From NCBI GenBank assembly GCA_964654665.1, contig CAZZKV010000018.1, positions 1 to 58,244 of the forward strand: DNA of 58,244 nucleotides. Reading direction: 5' to 3'. Below, piece by piece: positions 18,307 through 26,115 of the stretch; the stretch's first letter is position 1, and each line of letters begins with the position of its first letter. Source of the DNA: CALCKU01 sp964654665. GTDB taxonomy: Bacteria > Pseudomonadota > Alphaproteobacteria > Caulobacterales > Maricaulaceae. The notes beneath the pieces were generated by a model. The model saw nothing but the letters and a program-made list of their open reading frames with translations, had not been told where the DNA came from and made no database searches. The position numbers were made by a program, and so were the translations under genes.

Positions 18307-18430
18307 ATTGGCTTTACTGCATATGGGCTGGGGGCTAACAAAGCAGTATATCCTATTTTGAGGGGAAGTGGGAAGAACTCTTACATACCCTCAAAATCAC
18401 TAAATCACAGCGAACATGACAGAAACCATG
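18270..18430 (-). ncRNA. candidate small RNA C
   Basis: No credible ORF lies here. Reading the minus strand toward the terminator, there is a 10-bp stem (ATTTTGAGGG with CCCTCAAAAT, about 18357-18405) whose loop is rich in C and U (UUCUUCCCACUU). Next comes a TACTGC/GCAGTA stem with a CCCCC-containing loop, then the terminator. Pyrimidine-rich loops of this kind can pair with Shine-Dalgarno sequences. The 5' end near 18430 is a guess because no convincing promoter was found. Confidence 0.4.
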
Positions 18431-18480
18431 CTCTATCATGACAAAACTGCAATAAAGCCAATGTCTTGGTTAAAAATCAG

Positions 18481-18546
18481 AAAAAAGACGGTACTTATAA
18501 AGCACCGCCAGTTTGAAGGGGGATCTCTGGAAGACCAGAGATTTTA
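18481..18546 (-). ncRNA. candidate small RNA B
   Basis: The best-supported sRNA of the cluster. A predicted start near 18546 gives about 66 nt: a perfect hairpin ATCTCTGG/CCAGAGAT with a UCUU loop, a single-stranded CCCCCUU stretch that could pair with GGGGG/AGG ribosome sites, and a terminal stem CGGUGCUU/AAGUACCG followed by UCUUUUUU. The one odd pair of the terminator is G-U only in minus-strand RNA. No known family is claimed. Confidence 0.55.
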
Positions 18547-18552
18547 ACCTGT

Positions 18553-18582
18553 ATCATAGTGACTATGAACGTTTGATGACAA
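18553..18582 (-). promoter_or_regulatory. promoter of candidate small RNA B
   Basis: Reading the minus strand: TTGTCA (18582-18577), an 18-base spacer, then TATGAT (18558-18553). Both boxes match the sigma70 consensus well, and the spacing to the first hairpin is right for a short sRNA. Confidence 0.5.
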
Positions 18583-18615
18583 TACAATGACACTTTGATT
18601 GTTATTCCTAACTAT

Positions 18616-18640
18616 AAAAAAATGGCCGGACAAGCCGGCC
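18616..18640 (-). terminator. minus-strand terminator of candidate small RNA A
   Basis: GGCCGG (18624-18629) and CCGGCC (18635-18640) pair around a five-base loop, and on the minus strand the stem is followed by A and seven T. There is no minus-strand gene to the right that it could serve; the neighbouring coding gene runs on the plus strand. Confidence 0.75.
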
Positions 18641-18720
18641 TGAAGATATAAAGAGAGACAACAAGCGTAATACGCTGTTGATAAAATTAATAGTTCATTT
18701 GGCCTGAACGTAATCTGAAT
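18616..18720 (-). ncRNA. candidate small RNA A
   Basis: Inferred mainly from its terminator at 18616-18640. Upstream on the minus strand is a hairpin CAACAGCG/CGC-UUGUUG with one bulge (about 18660-18682) followed by a CU-rich stretch (UCUCUCUUUAUAUCUUC). The promoter and 5' end are not resolved, and the frame 18544-18768 on this strand does not look coding. Confidence 0.35.
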
Positions 18721-18766
18721 GTATGGAATATGAACAGATATGATCGTCTCAACCTGAAGGACAGCC

Positions 18767-19483
18767 ATGAGTGATAATTCTCATATAGCTAAATTTGATT
18801 TACAGCTTATATCTGTTACCCCATTTGCCCAGAATTGTAGTTTGTTGTGGGATACGGTTTCAATGGATGGGATTGTGGTTGATCCAGGTGGGGAGCCTGA
18901 TAAAATTATAGCCGCTGCCGATCAGTTAGGTGTCACGATTAAGGAAATTTGGCTAACTCATGGGCACTTGGATCATGCGGGCGGCGCGCAGGACATTCGG
19001 GATAAATTAAACATAACGGTGATTGGGCCACATAAAGATGATCAATTCTGGATGGATGATATTGAAAAACATTGGGCGAATTACGGGCACAAAAATATGG
19101 GTAAGAATATTGTACCTGATCGCTATTTGAACGATGGGGATGTACTAACCCTCAGCGGAATAAAGTTTTATGTTGCTCACACCCCCGGTCATACACCAGG
19201 GCATGTTGTTATTTATAATCAAGACTTGAAAATAGCTTTTGTTGGTGATGTCTTGTTTCGTGGCTCTATTGGCAGGACTGATTTCCCGAAGAGTAATCAT
19301 CAAGATCTTATTGATTCTATCTGTAATAAATTGTGGCCATTGGGTCATGATATGCGCTTTGTACCCGGTCATGGTCCGATGAGTACATTTGGCGCCGAAC
19401 GGGCAGATAATCCTTTTGTTGGTGATGATGTAATACAGTCGGAGAATGGCACAACTGCACCTAACAATTCTGGTGTTATGTAA
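18767..19483 (+). CDS. MBL-fold metallo-hydrolase (glyoxalase II-like)
   Basis: A 238-aa cytoplasmic metallo-beta-lactamase-fold hydrolase. The metal-binding motif is THGHLDHAGG (about residues 64-73). Further ligands sit in HTPGHTPGHVV, FVGDVLF and VPGHGP. It resembles the short YcbL-type glyoxalase II-like enzymes that lack the full GloB C-terminal domain. The likely substrate is a thioester such as S-lactoylglutathione. ATG 18767 follows AAGGA by five bases. Confidence 0.9.
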   Translation: MSDNSHIAKFDLQLISVTPFAQNCSLLWDTVSMDGIVVDPGGEPDKIIAAADQLGVTIKEIWLTHGHLDHAGGAQDIRDKLNITVIGPHKDDQFWMDDIEKHWANYGHKNMGKNIVPDRYLNDGDVLTLSGIKFYVAHTPGHTPGHVVIYNQDLKIAFVGDVLFRGSIGRTDFPKSNHQDLIDSICNKLWPLGHDMRFVPGHGPMSTFGAERADNPFVGDDVIQSENGTTAPNNSGVM

Positions 19484-19587
19484 AAGAATTGTATTATGAC
19501 TGATATTTCACTTTTTTTGCTGCCAGTATTCATGGTGTAGATATGTCAATGCTAGTAATATAACTTGTTTGAAGGAGTGCATTGCTA

Positions 19588-20478
19588 ATGAAATTAACGG
19601 CCGCATTACGGGTAAAGATTTTTGTTTTGATAACAATTTTGATGGGCAGTGTCATAACTTTTGCTAAGGCACAAACGGTTCATAATATAACACCTGCGGA
19701 CAATGAATTTAAAGATAGTGCATGGGACCTTCCGCTCGTGCCAAATGATGCAACCGTTTTTAATTTTGATTTAAAGGGATATGTTTTCGGCCTACGGATG
19801 ATACGGGCACAATATAACGGGTTTTACACAAATGACAGCTATGCTGTTCGTTCAAAGCTTAAGACATCGGGGCTGGGTGCTCTTTTAAAAAAACTGCAAA
19901 TATGGTCGGTGACAACCGGTATAAAAACCCCTTCGGATTTACGTCCAGTTACGCATGTTCAGCAAAATTTGGATAAAAAAAACCGGCGCGTCGAGATAGG
20001 ATATGATTATGAAATCGATAGTATTACTGTCAAAATTAACCCCCGGCTTGGTTCACAAGGTAAGCCACCCGCCAGTCCTATAGAACGGTTTAGCGCAGAT
20101 GATACGCTTTCGGCTGTTTTGAACCTTATGATGCGCGGCGGAGCTTTGGCCGGAGAGGTTTGCAAAGGCAGCATCCGTGTTTTTGACAGTAAGCAACATT
20201 ATAATTTACGAATGGAGCAGGCTGGCACAAAAAAAATAAGATATCATGGGAAAAAACATCAAACATTACGATGCCAATTGTATTACGAACCGATTAGTGG
20301 GTTTGATCCTGAAGATCTGCCGAATGATAAAGAACAATCAACGCCTGTAAAAGTCTATTATTTGCAAGACGCCCATTCGGGGCTTTATGTACCTATTCGG
20401 TTCACCTATGCGATTAGTGGGTTTAAAGCTGTTATTAAAGTTAATGATATGGAAATTGGCGGGCAGCGTGTATTTTAA
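19588..20478 (+). CDS. DUF3108-domain secreted protein
   Basis: A 296-aa periplasmic protein with a signal peptide (about 1-30, ending at AKAQ). The pattern FNFDLKGYVFGLRMIRAQYNGFYTNDSYAVRSKLKTSGL (in parts) and RYHGKKHQTLRCQLYYEPISGF fits DUF3108, a family of unknown function common in Proteobacteria and related to outer-membrane-facing lipid-binding-like folds. ATG 19588 is preferred over TTG 19582 because GAAGGAG lies ten bases ahead. Confidence 0.8.
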   Translation: MKLTAALRVKIFVLITILMGSVITFAKAQTVHNITPADNEFKDSAWDLPLVPNDATVFNFDLKGYVFGLRMIRAQYNGFYTNDSYAVRSKLKTSGLGALLKKLQIWSVTTGIKTPSDLRPVTHVQQNLDKKNRRVEIGYDYEIDSITVKINPRLGSQGKPPASPIERFSADDTLSAVLNLMMRGGALAGEVCKGSIRVFDSKQHYNLRMEQAGTKKIRYHGKKHQTLRCQLYYEPISGFDPEDLPNDKEQSTPVKVYYLQDAHSGLYVPIRFTYAISGFKAVIKVNDMEIGGQRVF

Positions 20479-20500
20479 TGCCTGCGGTTTATAGAGAAGT

Positions 20501-22210
20501 CTAATTTTGGCGCCGCCACGCTGGGGCTGCGCTTGGAATACCAAACATATAGCCCTGAAGATAATCAACTCCGAGCCGCAATAATAGGTCAGCATCTTCT
20601 TGGCTATTGACCATTTCAGCAACGGTTTTGACTCCGAATGTCTGCGCTAAATCAACCATCATACGAACAAATGTTTGTTTATGCGGTGTGAAAGATAAAT
20701 CCTGAATAAAACTTCCATCAATTTTTATAGCATCTGCTTCTATGGCCATAAGATTTTGAAAGGTTGTATAACCCGACCCAAAATCATCAATGGCAAAACT
20801 GACGCCAAGCGCCCGTGCGGCTACGGAAAACCGGCTTGCCATTGTTGGGTCTTCTAAGGCCACAGTTTCTGTTAGCTCTAATGTCACGCGTTTGGTTGCC
20901 GGACCTAATCCTTTAAGAGCGGCCAGATAATCATCTGCCGCGTTACTATCTTTAACTGTCGCTGCAGACACATTCAGGGCTAAATGAATATCGGACGAGC
21001 GCAGTAATGTTTCTCCTGCCAATTCCAAGGCCCGGCGGTCCAGCAAATGTACGAGACCTAATGTTTCTGCGGCCATAATGAATTCACCAGCCGGCGTAAT
21101 TTCACCATCCAGACGTTTAAGCCGTAACAAGCACTCATAGTGATGTAGCGCGCGGGATCGGGCTTCAACAATTGGTTGATAGGCAATAGAAATACGGCGC
21201 TCATTCAGGGCCCTGAGAATGTCATCAGGCGTGTAATTACGCTTGTTACGCCGCTCACTAACACCAAGCTCTTTAGTCTCAATATCTTTATTATAGAGGA
21301 GAAAGGGTTGATGGTTGTTTTTGGCATAAATTAACGCGATATGTGTTTGATCTAAAATAGCATCTGGTGACGCGGATGCATCTGTTACGCTTGTGGCTGA
21401 ACACACAAATTCCGCATAAAGATGACCATGGGGGGAGATATAAGGTTCGTCAGATAAAACCTCCATTAACCGCTTAGCAATGTCTTCCATGTCTTCGGCC
21501 AAGACTTCATTAAGCGCCATGCCAAAGCTGGTCCCTGATATTCGAGCTACGTGGTCTGGTGTACGAATGATCGACCTTAGTCGTTTATAAATATTTTTGA
21601 GCAGAAGATCACCAATGTCATAACCGTAAGCGGTATTTACATCCTCAAGATTTGATAGCTGTAACCGTAGAACAGCCGCTGGACGTTTATACCGATCTGC
21701 TATCCCGCTTAATTGTTGAATATTCGTGCGAAATCGTGCTGCATTCCACGCGCCTGTTAATTCGTCATGGCTGGCCAAATAAGCCGCTTTATTCAGGGCA
21801 GTTCTCTCGGCTTGGGTATCTTTCAACACGGCCGTAATTTGGCCCTCAGTGCTTTCGTGCGGGCGTCCCCGTTCTTCTACCCATATAGTGGACCCATCGC
21901 GGGTTAATATTTCATAGGAAATAGCATAACGGGCACCAGGCCATGACAAACTGCCAAGAGCTTTGCGTCGTCGACGGGCGGCTGTACCAATAAGACACCG
22001 TTCATAAGCGGCTAGATTATCGGGTAAATCATCAGGTTGGCACCGTAAAATATGGCAAGCTAGTTCTGGGTAAGCCCAATGTATATGTCCATGAGGCATT
22101 AGGGTTAGTGGTACAGCGCCGAGCAGGGCAAAAGCAGCATAATTTGCCTGACGATCTATTGTCTCAGGGTTTTGGAACGCAGACGGGTGTATAGATACTA
22201 TATCAGCCAT
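20501..22210 (-). CDS. PAS-GGDEF-EAL cyclic-di-GMP protein with degenerate GGDEF
   Basis: A 569-aa cytoplasmic protein. Residues about 15-140 look like a PAS-type sensory domain. The GGDEF domain (about 145-310) is degenerate: the signature site reads RISGTSFGMAL, so it should not make c-di-GMP. The EAL domain (about 325-565) keeps the catalytic residues: ECLLRL in place of EALLR, LALNVSA, ELTET, IDDFGSGYT, AIKIDGSFI, and the ending YLQGYMFG. It therefore probably hydrolyses c-di-GMP, possibly under PAS and GTP control. No membrane segments. Confidence 0.9.
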   Translation of the reverse strand: MADIVSIHPSAFQNPETIDRQANYAAFALLGAVPLTLMPHGHIHWAYPELACHILRCQPDDLPDNLAAYERCLIGTAARRRRKALGSLSWPGARYAISYEILTRDGSTIWVEERGRPHESTEGQITAVLKDTQAERTALNKAAYLASHDELTGAWNAARFRTNIQQLSGIADRYKRPAAVLRLQLSNLEDVNTAYGYDIGDLLLKNIYKRLRSIIRTPDHVARISGTSFGMALNEVLAEDMEDIAKRLMEVLSDEPYISPHGHLYAEFVCSATSVTDASASPDAILDQTHIALIYAKNNHQPFLLYNKDIETKELGVSERRNKRNYTPDDILRALNERRISIAYQPIVEARSRALHHYECLLRLKRLDGEITPAGEFIMAAETLGLVHLLDRRALELAGETLLRSSDIHLALNVSAATVKDSNAADDYLAALKGLGPATKRVTLELTETVALEDPTMASRFSVAARALGVSFAIDDFGSGYTTFQNLMAIEADAIKIDGSFIQDLSFTPHKQTFVRMMVDLAQTFGVKTVAEMVNSQEDADLLLRLGVDYLQGYMFGIPSAAPAWRRQN

Positions 22211-22260
22211 AGCATCAATATAGGAAACAAAACTTAAAATTGTATATACTGTGTGTCAGC

Positions 22261-22698
22261 TTAATCTCCAAAACTATCAGAAACTGCGAAATCTCGTCGT
22301 GCGCTGGCAATTGTCACCATAAAGCCAGCCATGACATCAAGCAAACACATGAGTGTAATAAGAAAGAAAACTGATGTGGCAAAGGCCCCGAACATTAGGA
22401 ATTCGACAAGACAAATAATGAATAACACCATAGAGAAGGCATGATTCATAATTGCTGCTCGGCCAAAACCGGTTGATTTGAGGAGTTCAAAAAATAATAG
22501 CAATAATGTACCCATAATCAAAACATGGCCAGGTGTAATGTCCCAAACTGCACCAGAGGCCATTGTAATATTGGCAAAATCTTTATCCAGATGTTCACGC
22601 ACATATTGCGGTGTAGTAAAGGCAGCACCACCCCAGGCAATTACATTATAAACCACGACAGGAATGGTTAGCAGAGGGAAGATTGTGAAAATTTTCAT
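22261..22698 (-). CDS. small four-helix membrane protein
   Basis: A 145-aa protein with four hydrophobic segments: about 2-25, 55-72, 86-105 and 108-130. The first extramembrane loop (FTTPQYVREHLDKDFANITMASG) is the only polar stretch of size. I do not recognise a named family. It lies between the c-di-GMP protein and a GT2 enzyme on the same strand, with no obvious operon overlap. Confidence 0.75.
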   Translation of the reverse strand: MKIFTIFPLLTIPVVVYNVIAWGGAAFTTPQYVREHLDKDFANITMASGAVWDITPGHVLIMGTLLLLFFELLKSTGFGRAAIMNHAFSMVLFIICLVEFLMFGAFATSVFFLITLMCLLDVMAGFMVTIASARRDFAVSDSFGD

Positions 22699-22792
22699 AC
22701 GCTTTTACCTGCAAAAGGTTTTAAATGTGGCGTCTTCGAATCACCGTTACTGTGATACTATCCCGCTTTCGCTGGCAAAAGGTTAATGTATA

Positions 22793-23524
22793 TTAAAGTT
22801 CGTCCCAGCCCTGTGGATTACGCGAGCGCCGATTAAGCCACATCACACCACGTAAGTCAGCGATTGATACCATAAGTCGGCCGAAATTTGTATATTTTGA
22901 CACACCAAACTCGCGATGACGATGCCCAACATCGGCAAATTCGCACAGATAGCCTTCTCGTAGCATCAAAGCAGGAATATAACGGTGAATATGATCAAAG
23001 TAAGGAAGCTGTAAAAAAGCATCCCGCGAAAAAACTTTTAACCCGCACCCTGTATCATCGGCGGCATCATTCAACAGGCGTTTACGCACACCATTTCCAA
23101 TGCGCGATGCCACTCTTTTAGCCACACTGTCTTGGCGTTTGGCTCGGCGACCACCTATAAGACCTAGTTTTTTTGGTGCATCAGATCGCGTCATTTGTGC
23201 AAATAATGCGGGGATATCCGCGGGGTCATTTTGGCCATCCCCATCAAGTGTTGCAATGATACATGCCTTCGCAGCCATAATACCAGTTCGCATGCTACGA
23301 GACTGCCCGGCATTTTTTTTGTGCCCCAAAACGCGTAAGTTCGGATAGTGCGTTTTAAGGCTCGTTAAGACCGACCGAGTCTCATCTGTGCTGGCGTCAT
23401 CAATAAATACCATTTCATAGTGTGTGCCTGATAGAGCTGTATCTATTTCGCCAACTAGTTTTGTGACATTTTCGGCCTCATTATAAACGGGTACAACAAC
23501 AGATATATTTGGTAATTTAACCAT
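22793..23524 (-). CDS. GT2-family glycosyltransferase (DPM1-like)
   Basis: A 243-aa GT-A fold enzyme with the polyprenol-phosphate mannosyl/glucosyltransferase pattern: VVPVYNEAENV at the N-terminus, FIDDASTDET, and the metal-binding TLDGDGQNDPADIP. Such enzymes charge undecaprenyl phosphate with a sugar for glycan or lipid A modification. It has no C-terminal membrane domain. Substrate not readable. Confidence 0.92.
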   Translation of the reverse strand: MVKLPNISVVVPVYNEAENVTKLVGEIDTALSGTHYEMVFIDDASTDETRSVLTSLKTHYPNLRVLGHKKNAGQSRSMRTGIMAAKACIIATLDGDGQNDPADIPALFAQMTRSDAPKKLGLIGGRRAKRQDSVAKRVASRIGNGVRKRLLNDAADDTGCGLKVFSRDAFLQLPYFDHIHRYIPALMLREGYLCEFADVGHRHREFGVSKYTNFGRLMVSIADLRGVMWLNRRSRNPQGWDEL

Positions 23525-23739
23525 AAGGCTGCTTTGACGCTTTACACATGATTTGGCAAGTCTCTCATGTTTTTCTGTATTTGAATATGAAGAAAAGATT
23601 ACGTCAATGAAACCGTATTTACCCGGTTGGCGGTTGATATTTTAGTATAACAACATGATACTATTAAATAACTATAATCCTTCATAAATGATAGGGCTAT
23701 AAGGCTTTCGTTTCCAAAGAGGCTAGGGTAAACAGCCTT

Positions 23740-24510
23740 ATGAAAACTATCGATCTTAATGCAGATTTAGGCGAAGCTGATACGCCGGATTGGCGTAAGG
23801 CTGAGCAGGATATTCTGACATATATCAGTTCGGCCAATATTGCCTGCGGTGGCCATAGGGGGAACCATGACAGTATGACACAAATGGTCATGGCCTGCCG
23901 GGATGCTAATGTGACGATCGGGGCGCATCCAGCCTATCCAGATTCGAGCAATTTTGGGCGTCGATCTTTTATTTTAGGGGCAGATATTTCAGCAAAAGGT
24001 TTGTACGTTACATTAACCGCTCAGATCACAGACCTTATGGCCATTGCTGCGCAGCATAATACTGAGCTTCGCTATGTAAAACCCCATGGCGCGCTTTATA
24101 ATGATGCTGTGATTGATCGTGAAAAAGCCGACATTATTGCACGAGTTATTTATGATATTGATCCTCGTCTTATATTTATGGGCGGTCCAAAATCTGAAAT
24201 GAGCGTCGCGGCTAAAGCCTATGGTCTTAGATTTATTGCCGAAGGGTTTATTGATCGCCGCTATACGGATGATGGACACTTACAATCGCGTGCGATTGAG
24301 GGGGCTGTTATAGATAATCAATCAGGCCGTATGGCACAATTAAAGCAATTGATAACGGCAGGTACAGTGACAACAATATCTGGCAATTCGCTCGTGATTG
24401 CGGCGCACTCGCTGTGTTTACATGGGGATAGTGCGGGCGCGATTGATACGGCGCGTCGTGCCCGCCGCGTTATTGAAGCGGCTGGATTTGAGATACGAGC
24501 CTTTGCATGA
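23740..24510 (+). CDS. pxpA: 5-oxoprolinase subunit A (LamB/YcsF)
   Basis: Subunit of the ATP-dependent PxpABC enzyme, which opens 5-oxoproline (pyroglutamate) to glutamate. The family opening MKTIDLNADLGEADTPDWRK and SANIACGGHRGNHDSM, then RYVKPHGALYND, EGFIDRRYTDDGHLQSR and LCLHGDSAGA identify it. Its stop overlaps the pxpB start as ATGA. Confidence 0.96.
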   Translation: MKTIDLNADLGEADTPDWRKAEQDILTYISSANIACGGHRGNHDSMTQMVMACRDANVTIGAHPAYPDSSNFGRRSFILGADISAKGLYVTLTAQITDLMAIAAQHNTELRYVKPHGALYNDAVIDREKADIIARVIYDIDPRLIFMGGPKSEMSVAAKAYGLRFIAEGFIDRRYTDDGHLQSRAIEGAVIDNQSGRMAQLKQLITAGTVTTISGNSLVIAAHSLCLHGDSAGAIDTARRARRVIEAAGFEIRAFA

Positions 24511-25181
24511 GTGGGGCAATACCATTGCCGACTTTACAAGATTATGGGGATAGAGGTATTCTTATCCATTATGAGACACTTGGATATAATGATGCCGTCA
24601 TGACGGTTATCCAGTCATTAGCTGACCGATTTTTGGCACAAACTTTCTGGCACGATATTATTCCGGCCTACCATAGCCTGCTTATAACATTTGATAGCCA
24701 GACTTTGTCGTTAACCAAGGCTCGTCGCATAATCACAGCAGAACTATCAAAACATACACATATAAATAAACCCGGAAAACGTGTTGACATACCCATCGTT
24801 TACGGCGGAATTTATGGCCCTGATATGGCAACTATCAGCAATAATAATGGACTATCGGAGGATGAAATTATCACCTTGCATAGTGGTCAGGATTATCGTC
24901 TTTGTATGTTGGGTTTTATACCCGGTTTTGCCTTTTTGTCCGAAGCCCCTAAAGCCTTACATCATCCGCGCCATCGGACGCCGCGCCGACAGGTTCCGGC
25001 GGGTTCAGTCGGTATCGCAGGGTGGCAAACGGGGATATATGGATTGCCTAGTCCTGGCGGATGGCAAATTATAGGCCGCACGCCGCTTGTAATGTTTGAT
25101 AGTCAGCGTGACCCACTTTCTCTTATTTCGCCTGGTGATACGGTTCGGTTTATCCCGTCGAGCGCGGAGGTTTTTGTGTGA
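24507..25181 (+). CDS. pxpB: 5-oxoprolinase subunit B (KipI-like)
   Basis: The 224-aa PxpB/KipI subunit. Family segments are YGDRGILIHYE, IVYGGIYGPD, LGFIPGFAFLSEAP, RHRTPRRQVPAGSVGIAG and TGIYGLPSPGGWQIIGRTPLVMFD. It starts inside the pxpA stop and its own stop overlaps the GTG of pxpC (GTGA), so the three subunits are probably translated together. Confidence 0.96.
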   Translation: MSGAIPLPTLQDYGDRGILIHYETLGYNDAVMTVIQSLADRFLAQTFWHDIIPAYHSLLITFDSQTLSLTKARRIITAELSKHTHINKPGKRVDIPIVYGGIYGPDMATISNNNGLSEDEIITLHSGQDYRLCMLGFIPGFAFLSEAPKALHHPRHRTPRRQVPAGSVGIAGWQTGIYGLPSPGGWQIIGRTPLVMFDSQRDPLSLISPGDTVRFIPSSAEVFV

Positions 25182-26113
25182 TTACGGTTTTAAATGGAGG
25201 AACTCAAAGCTTGATAATGGATGCAGGTCGGCCCGGTTATCGGCATCAGGGTATCCCGGGCGGTGGGGCTGCCGATCATCTCAATTTTGCGCTTGCTAAT
25301 TGGCTTGTTGGTAATCCGTGGAATACTTCAGCTATTGAAGTTGCTATTGGAGGTCTGCATTTACGGTTTCAATCGGACACGCAGATTGCTTTAACAGGCG
25401 CACAAACTTGGGCCCAAATCAATGGGCAAAATGTTCTATATAATACTGCTATTAAAGTTAAAGCTGGCGATATATTAACCCTCAGTTTTGCGCGGGATGG
25501 ATGCCGCAGCTATATAGCGATTAAGGGCGGGCTTCTTGCTGATATATGCCTAGGTAGTTACTCCACCTATATACCGGCAGCTTTCGGAGGTTATAAAGGT
25601 CGCGCGCTAAAAGTTGGTGATTGTTTGCACTGTGGGCCCCACAACGCAGAAGTATCGCAAACTTTGCCGCCCGGATATGCTCCGCGCCTTGCCCGTCATA
25701 TTGTTTTGCGTGCGCGGCCTGCGCCAGAATGGGATAGATTATCACTTGCATCCAAACGGTATATTTTCACTAGCCCCTTTATTGCCAGCAGTGATACGGA
25801 TCGTATGGGGTGTCGGTTACGCGGAGATAAACTTAAGACTGACAACCCGGTTTCCATGACCAGCTCTCCTTTGCTTCCCGGTACATTACAAGTTCCGCCT
25901 GATGGTCACCCCATTCTTGCGTTGTCGGATGCTCATTGCACAGGTGGTTATCCGCGAGCTTTACAAATCATCCAGGCTGACCTTTGGCTTTTAGGACAAA
26001 TCGCGCCCGGATCATATATAAGCTTTCGGCGCTGTTTTGCAGAAGAAGCCCCAAAAATATTATCACGCCGGAATGCTTTTTACGGAGGGTTGATCCCCGG
26101 ATTTTCCTTTTAA
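25178..26113 (+). CDS. pxpC: 5-oxoprolinase subunit C (KipA-like)
   Basis: The 311-aa PxpC/KipA subunit (biotin-dependent carboxyltransferase-like fold). Family signatures are MDAGRPGYRHQGIPGGGAADHL near the N-terminus (given here in part: GRPGYRHQGIPGGGAADHL), ALTGAQ, the R-S-Y-I-A-I-K-G-G segment, and DRMGCRLRG. The start is GTG 25178, overlapping the pxpB stop. The pabBC fusion begins two bases after its stop. Confidence 0.95.
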   Translation: MITVLNGGTQSLIMDAGRPGYRHQGIPGGGAADHLNFALANWLVGNPWNTSAIEVAIGGLHLRFQSDTQIALTGAQTWAQINGQNVLYNTAIKVKAGDILTLSFARDGCRSYIAIKGGLLADICLGSYSTYIPAAFGGYKGRALKVGDCLHCGPHNAEVSQTLPPGYAPRLARHIVLRARPAPEWDRLSLASKRYIFTSPFIASSDTDRMGCRLRGDKLKTDNPVSMTSSPLLPGTLQVPPDGHPILALSDAHCTGGYPRALQIIQADLWLLGQIAPGSYISFRRCFAEEAPKILSRRNAFYGGLIPGFSF

Positions 26114-26115
26114 TT

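Noticed and set aside
18544..18768. 74-aa minus-strand ORF in the sRNA region
   Set aside because: No ribosome site, no recognisable sequence, and it is crossed by a strong terminator-like stem; the region is better explained by noncoding RNA.
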